From: AC-37 sp036389295
GTDB lineage: Bacteria > Actinomycetota > Thermoleophilia > Solirubrobacterales > Thermoleophilaceae
Length of the DNA: 64,000 bases
Reading direction: 5' to 3'
Assembly (NCBI GenBank): GCA_036389295.1
Contig: DASVQB010000051.1
Location: 1 to 64,000, forward strand
Shown here: piece by piece, positions 60,024 to 64,000 of the stretch
Layout: every line of letters begins with the position of its first letter
Numbering within the stretch: position 1 is the stretch's first letter
Position numbers and translations under genes: made by a program
The notes under the pieces: generated by a model
Seen by the model: the letters and a program-made list of their open reading frames with translations, nothing else
Databases searched by the model: none
Told to the model about the DNA's origin: nothing

Positions 60024-60719
60024 GTGGTGACCGAGGTACGCATTCTCGGCGGGTTCGAGCTTCGCTCCGAGACCTCGGTCATCCCACTGCCGATGTCCGC
60101 CCAGCGCGTGATCGCCTTCCTCGCCATCCAGCGAGGCCCCGTCGAGCGGGCGTACGTCGCGGGCACGCTGTGGTGCGACTCCTCCGAGGAGCGCGCCTCC
60201 GCCAGTCTGCGCACCGTGCTCTGGCGGCTGCCCGCCCCCGCCCGTGCGCTCCTGCGCCTGAGGGGCACCCAGATGGCGCTGTCCGACCCCACCGGCGTCG
60301 ACCTGCACCGCACGTCCGACCGCGCGCGCCGGCTGGTGCAGGGCGGACAGCCGGCGACCGGCGACCTCACCGCCCTGTCCCTGGCCGGCGAGCTCTTGCC
60401 CGACTGGTACGACGACTGGCTCCTGATCGAACGCGAGCGCTTCCGGCAGCTGCGGCTCCACGCCCTCGAGTCCCTGTGCGAGAGGCTCGCCGCGGAGGGC
60501 CGCTTCGGGGAGGCGATCGAGGCCGGCACCGCGGCGGTCGCTGTCGAGCCCCTGCGCGAGAGCGCCCATCGCGCGCTGATCAGGGCCCACGTCGCCGAGG
60601 GGAACCCGGGCGAGGCCCTTCGCGAGTACCGGCTCTACTCACGGCTCCTCAGGGACCAGCTCGGGCTCGAGCCGTCTCCGCTCATCTCGCGCCTCGTGCC
60701 AGCGCTCGGGATCGAGTGA
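60024..60719 (+). CDS. SARP-family transcriptional activator
   Basis: 231-aa regulator with an N-terminal OmpR-like winged helix (EVRILGGFELRSETSVIPLP, then LWRLPAPARALLRLRG) and a C-terminal bacterial transcriptional activation domain of TPR-like helices (ESLCERLAAEGRFGEAIEAG, REYRLYSRLLRDQLGLEPSP). SARPs recruit RNA polymerase to cluster-specific promoters by binding heptamer direct repeats. It is transcribed divergently from the tail-like cluster, which strongly suggests it controls it. GTG at 60024 (or 60027) follows GGGG. Confidence 0.88.
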   Translation: MVTEVRILGGFELRSETSVIPLPMSAQRVIAFLAIQRGPVERAYVAGTLWCDSSEERASASLRTVLWRLPAPARALLRLRGTQMALSDPTGVDLHRTSDRARRLVQGGQPATGDLTALSLAGELLPDWYDDWLLIERERFRQLRLHALESLCERLAAEGRFGEAIEAGTAAVAVEPLRESAHRALIRAHVAEGNPGEALREYRLYSRLLRDQLGLEPSPLISRLVPALGIE

Positions 60720-60754
60720 CGCCGTGGTGATGCTGCGGCTGCGAAGCTCGGCCG

Positions 60755-60952
60755 ATGGACGACGAGCGGAGCCGAGCATGTGTCCTGCGCGTCTGGACGC
60801 ATGCGGGCGACGATCGGGTGAGCGGTCGCCTGATGTGGACGGACGCCCCCACGGACGGCCGCGACGTCGAGGTTGCGACGAGCGGCGTCGCACGCGGCGT
60901 CGAGCCGTTGCTCGAGCTGGTGCGCGACTGGATCGAGGAGCGGAGCGGCTAG
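60755..60952 (+). CDS. Hypothetical protein, 65 aa
   Basis: Small acidic protein (CVLRVWTHAGDDRVSGRLMW then a C-terminal helix LLELVRDWIEER). Compact beta-then-helix pattern typical of small orphan proteins that accompany contractile-particle clusters, but no family is recognised. It follows the SARP gene by 35 bp and may be co-transcribed with it. Confidence 0.45.
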   Translation: MDDERSRACVLRVWTHAGDDRVSGRLMWTDAPTDGRDVEVATSGVARGVEPLLELVRDWIEERSG

Positions 60953-60967
60953 CCGACCGCGCCCGCC

Positions 60968-61333
60968 TCAGAAGAAGTCGTCCGCGGTGTCCGAGACGTC
61001 GATGTCGCGGCCCTCGTACGGAGGCGGGAGCGTGCCCGGCGAGGCCCACTGCGTCGCGTCGGCGTGATCGGTCGGCTTGTCGCCGAACCCGCACTCCGAC
61101 GAGCAGAGGTGGGGCCTGCCGGTGTAGTGGGCGGTCCAGATCCGAACGTCGGCCGGGTGGAGCCCGGCGGCTTCGAGCGACTGCTTGACCGCCGGCCAGC
61201 TCGACACGGAGAAGTAGACCACCGGGCGGTGGACGCCCGCCGCGATCCGCCCCTTGGCCCACGGCCCCACCTCCGAGTAGGGCATGTCGCCCGCCTCGAA
61301 GTCGCCGGCGTCTCCGATCCCCTCGCCGCTCAC
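60968..61333 (-). CDS. Phage-like glycoside hydrolase-domain protein, possibly 5'-truncated
   Basis: 121-aa protein resembling the C-terminal half of DUF1906/GH25-like lysin modules found in actinophages (AGDMPYSEVGPWAKGRI, VVYFSVSSWPAVKQSL, WTAHYTGRPHLCS, DATQW). The N-terminal strands of the barrel are absent. GTG at 61333 lies one codon into a mini-frame ATG-AAG-ACG-ATG-TGA that has its own strong GGGGAGAGGA, suggesting that the original start was upstream. It may be a decaying lysin gene of the same island. Confidence 0.45.
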   Translation of the reverse strand: MSGEGIGDAGDFEAGDMPYSEVGPWAKGRIAAGVHRPVVYFSVSSWPAVKQSLEAAGLHPADVRIWTAHYTGRPHLCSSECGFGDKPTDHADATQWASPGTLPPPYEGRDIDVSDTADDFF

Positions 61334-61414
61334 ATCGTCTTCATCTCGAGTCCTCTCCCCTGATACCCAAACTTGGTGTTGCGGTCAACGCGTCCAGAGT
61401 AAGCTCGCGCCACC

Positions 61415-62581
61415 GTGATCGCGGACCTCCACTGCCACTACCCGATGCACGTGATGATGGAGGAGCCGCGGGACAGGATCGGGCACATGACCCGCGTGCG
61501 CGGTCGCCCGCTCGGCGACAGGGTCCGCGCGATCGTGCTGCGCGCGGCGAGCGCCCTGCTCAGCGACCGCGACCTGTGGTCCGGAGAGCGCGTCAACCTG
61601 GAGCTCCTCCAGCGGGGGAGGGTGAGGCTGGTCTGGTCGGTCCTCCACTCGCCGTTCAACGAGATCGACCTCTCGCGCCCGTATGGCGCGCCGCCGGAGA
61701 GCGACTACTTCCGGAGGCTGCTCGACCAGCTCGAGCGGGTGGAGAGCCACCTCGCCACGTTCGACGACTCGGTGGCGACGATCGTGTCCGACGCGGACGC
61801 GCTGGACCGAGCCCTCGTCGACGACGGCCCGATCGCATTCGTCCACGTCCTCGAGGGCGGGGTCGACCTCGGGGCCACCCCCGACGAGATCGAGCGCAAC
61901 GTCGCCACGCTGAGGCGGCGCGGCGTCGCGTACGTGACGCTCGCGCACCTCTTCTACCGGCGGGTCGCGACGAACGCGCACGCCATCCCGTTCCTTCCCG
62001 AGCGCGTCTACGACTGGGTGTTCCGCCAGCCCGAGGGCGAGGGGCTCACGGAGCTCGGCCGCGCGGCCGTGGAGGCCATGGGGCGGAACCGCATCCTCGT
62101 GGACCTCGCGCACATGCGCGGGGACGCGATCGAGGAGACGTTCGAGGTCCTCGACCGCGTCGCCCCCGACATGCCGATCGTCAACTCTCACGCCGGCTAC
62201 CGCTTCGGGGAGCAGGAGTACATGCTCGACGCCCCGACGGTCGAGCGGATCGCGAGGCGGCGGGGGATGGTCGGGCTGATCCTTGCGCAGCACCAGCTCA
62301 ACGACGGGATCAGGAAGAAGGAGACCGAGACCTTCGAGGAGTCCTTCGAGGTGCTCCGCAGGCACGTCGACAAGCTGCACGAGATCACGGGCAGCCACGA
62401 GTACGTGGGGATCGGCAGCGACTTCGACGGCTTCATCAAGCCGACGATGGGCGGGATCGAGAGCATGTCCGACATGGCGAAGCTCGAAGACGCGCTGACG
62501 AGGCACTACGGGGCTGCCGACGCCGAGCTGATCGCCTCGGGGAACGCCCGTCGCGTGCTCCGCGAGCTCTGGCGGAGCTGA
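61415..62581 (+). CDS. Membrane dipeptidase family protein (peptidase M19)
   Basis: 388-aa zinc enzyme: DLHCHYP near the N-terminus, HVLEGGVDLG (bridging Glu), VNSHAGYRFG and the C-terminal YVGIGSDFDG. Relatives cleave dipeptides or related amides; some bacterial members act on D-amino-acid dipeptides from cell walls. The GTG at 61415 lies 9 nt after TAAGCT (61400-61405), suggesting a leaderless transcript. It lacks a signal peptide. Next to the lytic genes, it might recycle wall peptides, but the link is only positional. Confidence 0.85.
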   Translation: MIADLHCHYPMHVMMEEPRDRIGHMTRVRGRPLGDRVRAIVLRAASALLSDRDLWSGERVNLELLQRGRVRLVWSVLHSPFNEIDLSRPYGAPPESDYFRRLLDQLERVESHLATFDDSVATIVSDADALDRALVDDGPIAFVHVLEGGVDLGATPDEIERNVATLRRRGVAYVTLAHLFYRRVATNAHAIPFLPERVYDWVFRQPEGEGLTELGRAAVEAMGRNRILVDLAHMRGDAIEETFEVLDRVAPDMPIVNSHAGYRFGEQEYMLDAPTVERIARRRGMVGLILAQHQLNDGIRKKETETFEESFEVLRRHVDKLHEITGSHEYVGIGSDFDGFIKPTMGGIESMSDMAKLEDALTRHYGAADAELIASGNARRVLRELWRS

Positions 62582-62592
62582 CGCTCGGCCTC

Positions 62593-62621
62593 TTGACAGC
62601 GACGGGAGGCGCGCTTAGGGT
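62593..62621 (+). promoter_or_regulatory. Sigma70-type promoter for the terminal secreted gene
   Basis: TTGACA (62593-62598), 17-nt spacer, TAGGGT (62616-62621). It begins 12 nt after the M19 stop and leaves a ~100-nt leader before the GTG at 62729. Confidence 0.55.
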
Positions 62622-62728
62622 CGGGTGACCGCGCAGGACGCGCACGCTCCGTGGGCAAGGACGCGTCGGACCTCTGGCCGGGCCGGCCGCTCACGCAAAT
62701 CTCGACTCGCAAAGGTGGGGGATCGCTC

Positions 62729-64000
62729 GTGCTCCATGGGGATGGCAGTCGCGCATGGCTGCGCTCGAGGCTCCTCTACGTCGTGGCCGGCCTCGTCGCC
62801 GCGGCGGCGGCCGCGACGCCGGTCATAGCCACCGGCGACCAGAGCGACTCGGGAGCCCCGTTCGGCCCCTCGTCGAGCGACCCGGCCGCGCAGGCGGCGC
62901 TGCGCCAGGCGGAGGACCGCGAGCAGCGCGAGCGGTCCCGGCTCGCGAGCCCCGGCGCCCGCCACGCGCGGCAGGTCTCGCGCACCGCGTTCCGCGGGGC
63001 CTCGCGCGACGACGCCCTCGCGATCGCGCGCTCGCACCATCCGGACTTCGTGGAGCAGCCGCTCTGGCGCGGCCCGCGCCTGCGCGACGGCGAGCGGATC
63101 AGGGACTACGTCGGAGAGTTCTCCGCGCTGGTCGACCGGCCGAGCGGGCCGGACATCCTGCTCGAGTCCACCGCGCCGCTGGCGACCCCGGACGGGGACC
63201 CCGTCGACACGACGCTGGTCCCCCACGGCGCCGACCTCGTCCCGACCAACGCGCCGGGGCGGACCGCGATCGCACGCGACGCGCGGCGCGGAGTGCGGCT
63301 GGGCGCCTCGGGCGTCGGGCTCCACGTGCCGGGCACCGGCACGGACTCGACGGCCGCGGTGAGCGGCGACAAGGCGTTCTTCGCCGACGTGGGCAGCGGG
63401 CCCGACACCGACCTCCTGGTCGCACCCGCGCCGCAGGGGGTGGAGCTCGCGTTCCAGCTTCGATCGGCCGACAGCCCGGCCGACCCGACCCTCGCGCTCG
63501 ACCTCCCGGCGGGCGCCGAGCTGCGCGTCCACACGCAGACGCCGCCGTTCGCCGAGGGCCGGGCGGGCGCGGCCGAGGTGGTCGGCGGCGGCCGCACCCT
63601 CGCGACCGTGGCCCCGCCGGTGGCCGTCGACGCCGACGGCCAGCCGGTCGCCGCCTCGTACGAGGCCCGCGGCAACGACCTCGTCGTGCACGTCGACCAC
63701 CGCGGCAGGGACGTGCGCTACCCGATCCTGGTCGACCCGTACGTCGTCGAGAACTTCGTCGGGACCGACTTCAAGGACGCGAACAACCCCGGCACCAAGT
63801 GGACCTACGGCGAGACGATCGCGCCGTTCGGCGGCTCGCAGGGCGGCGCCGCCCCGGTCACCGGCACCGGTCTGAACCTCGAGATGTACCAGGGCTCGTA
63901 CTACGCGGCGACGCAGTGGGCGCAGTGGATCTGGGCACCTCCGGCCAACAGCCGGATCGTCCGCGTCGACTTCGTCCACGTGGCGCACGACTTCAACTCG
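62729..64000 (+). CDS. Secreted protein, C-terminus beyond the window
   Basis: At least 424 codons, open to the window end. GTG at 62729 (MLHGDGSRAWLRSRLLYVVA) with GGTGGGGGA upstream leads into a signal peptide (residues ~10-34). The mature part has a charged helical start (AQAALRQAEDREQRERSRLA), then beta-rich domains (YPILVDPYVVENF). The last visible part, EMYQGSYYAATQWAQWIWAPP, is aromatic-rich. The style matches large surface or RHS-like/teneurin-type proteins of thermoleophilia, but no repeat signature is reached, so function is open. Confidence 0.65.
   Translation, partial: MLHGDGSRAWLRSRLLYVVAGLVAAAAAATPVIATGDQSDSGAPFGPSSSDPAAQAALRQAEDREQRERSRLASPGARHARQVSRTAFRGASRDDALAIARSHHPDFVEQPLWRGPRLRDGERIRDYVGEFSALVDRPSGPDILLESTAPLATPDGDPVDTTLVPHGADLVPTNAPGRTAIARDARRGVRLGASGVGLHVPGTGTDSTAAVSGDKAFFADVGSGPDTDLLVAPAPQGVELAFQLRSADSPADPTLALDLPAGAELRVHTQTPPFAEGRAGAAEVVGGGRTLATVAPPVAVDADGQPVAASYEARGNDLVVHVDHRGRDVRYPILVDPYVVENFVGTDFKDANNPGTKWTYGETIAPFGGSQGGAAPVTGTGLNLEMYQGSYYAATQWAQWIWAPPANSRIVRVDFVHVAHDFNS

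Noticed and set aside
43522..60719. Complete integrated prophage
   Set aside because: No capsid, portal, terminase, integrase, replication genes or att-like repeats are visible, and the flanks are ordinary genes.

Overview
The window is very GC-rich and almost fully coding. It looks like a chromosomal segment of an actinobacterium, most likely class Thermoleophilia (order Solirubrobacterales). The reasons are the gene order clpC - radA - disA - carD - ispD - PHP - ispF - cysS - rlmB - sigH, heavy use of GTG starts and 4-bp GTGA/ATGA stop-start overlaps, secreted proteins ending in basic beta-rich tails, and an AbiEi/DUF559-type protein. The assignment is inferred from gene content, not from a marker phylogeny.

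Layout. (1) 1-20.6 kb: stress and housekeeping block: ClpC (5' end outside the window), a LuxR-type HTH protein, RadA, a secreted ceramidase-like protein, a large surface protein with a Pro-rich stalk and Calx-beta domain, DisA (c-di-AMP synthase), CarD, IspD, a divergent secreted cupredoxin protein, a PHP phosphatase, IspF, CysS, a possible coupled small ORF, RlmB and a SigH-like sigma factor. (2) 20.6-33.3 kb: cell envelope and regulation: L,D-transpeptidase flanked by two copies of an ~90-bp dispersed hairpin repeat, a GT-C glycosyltransferase, tRNA-Thr(UGU), an acyltransferase, an ECF sigma factor with a small membrane partner, a rhomboid protease, an AbiEi-like protein, a BtuF-like binding protein, pterin dehydratase, a secreted nitrilase-like/Asp-box fusion and a CNNM/CorC protein. 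(3) 33.3-40.6 kb: fatty-acid oxidation (3-hydroxyacyl-CoA dehydrogenase and thiolase diverging around a perfect palindrome, then two acyl-CoA dehydrogenases), with a GAF-GGDEF-GAF-HD-GYP cyclic-di-GMP protein in between. (4) 40.6-43.5 kb: a secreted TolB/Vps62-like protein and a small membrane protein. (5) 43.5-61 kb: a contractile tail-like cluster. (6) 61-64 kb: M19 dipeptidase and a secreted protein cut by the window end.

The standout is region 5. Sixteen genes in one direction (59901 down to 43878) encode an M15 peptidase, a holin-like protein, a GH19 lysin, a tail-end protein candidate, sheath, tube, small baseplate-proximal proteins, a VgrG-like hub/spike, gp25-like and gpJ-like baseplate proteins, a large wedge-like protein, a fibre with 88-residue tandem repeats, a coiled-coil protein and an unrecognised 672-aa protein. 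A PAAR-like tip gene faces the end of the cluster. No capsid, terminase, portal, integrase, AAA+ ATPase or clear tape-measure gene is visible. A SARP-family activator is transcribed divergently, and the shared intergenic region carries an 11-bp-period heptamer direct repeat, the architecture SARPs bind. The best reading is a domesticated, developmentally regulated contractile particle with its own lysis cassette, intermediate between an extracellular contractile injection system and a tailocin.

At finer scale, several genes have a TANNNT box 6-9 nt before the start codon, which suggests leaderless mRNAs. Short tandem repeats with periods divisible by three (45, 21 and 33 bp) recur in or beside genes.
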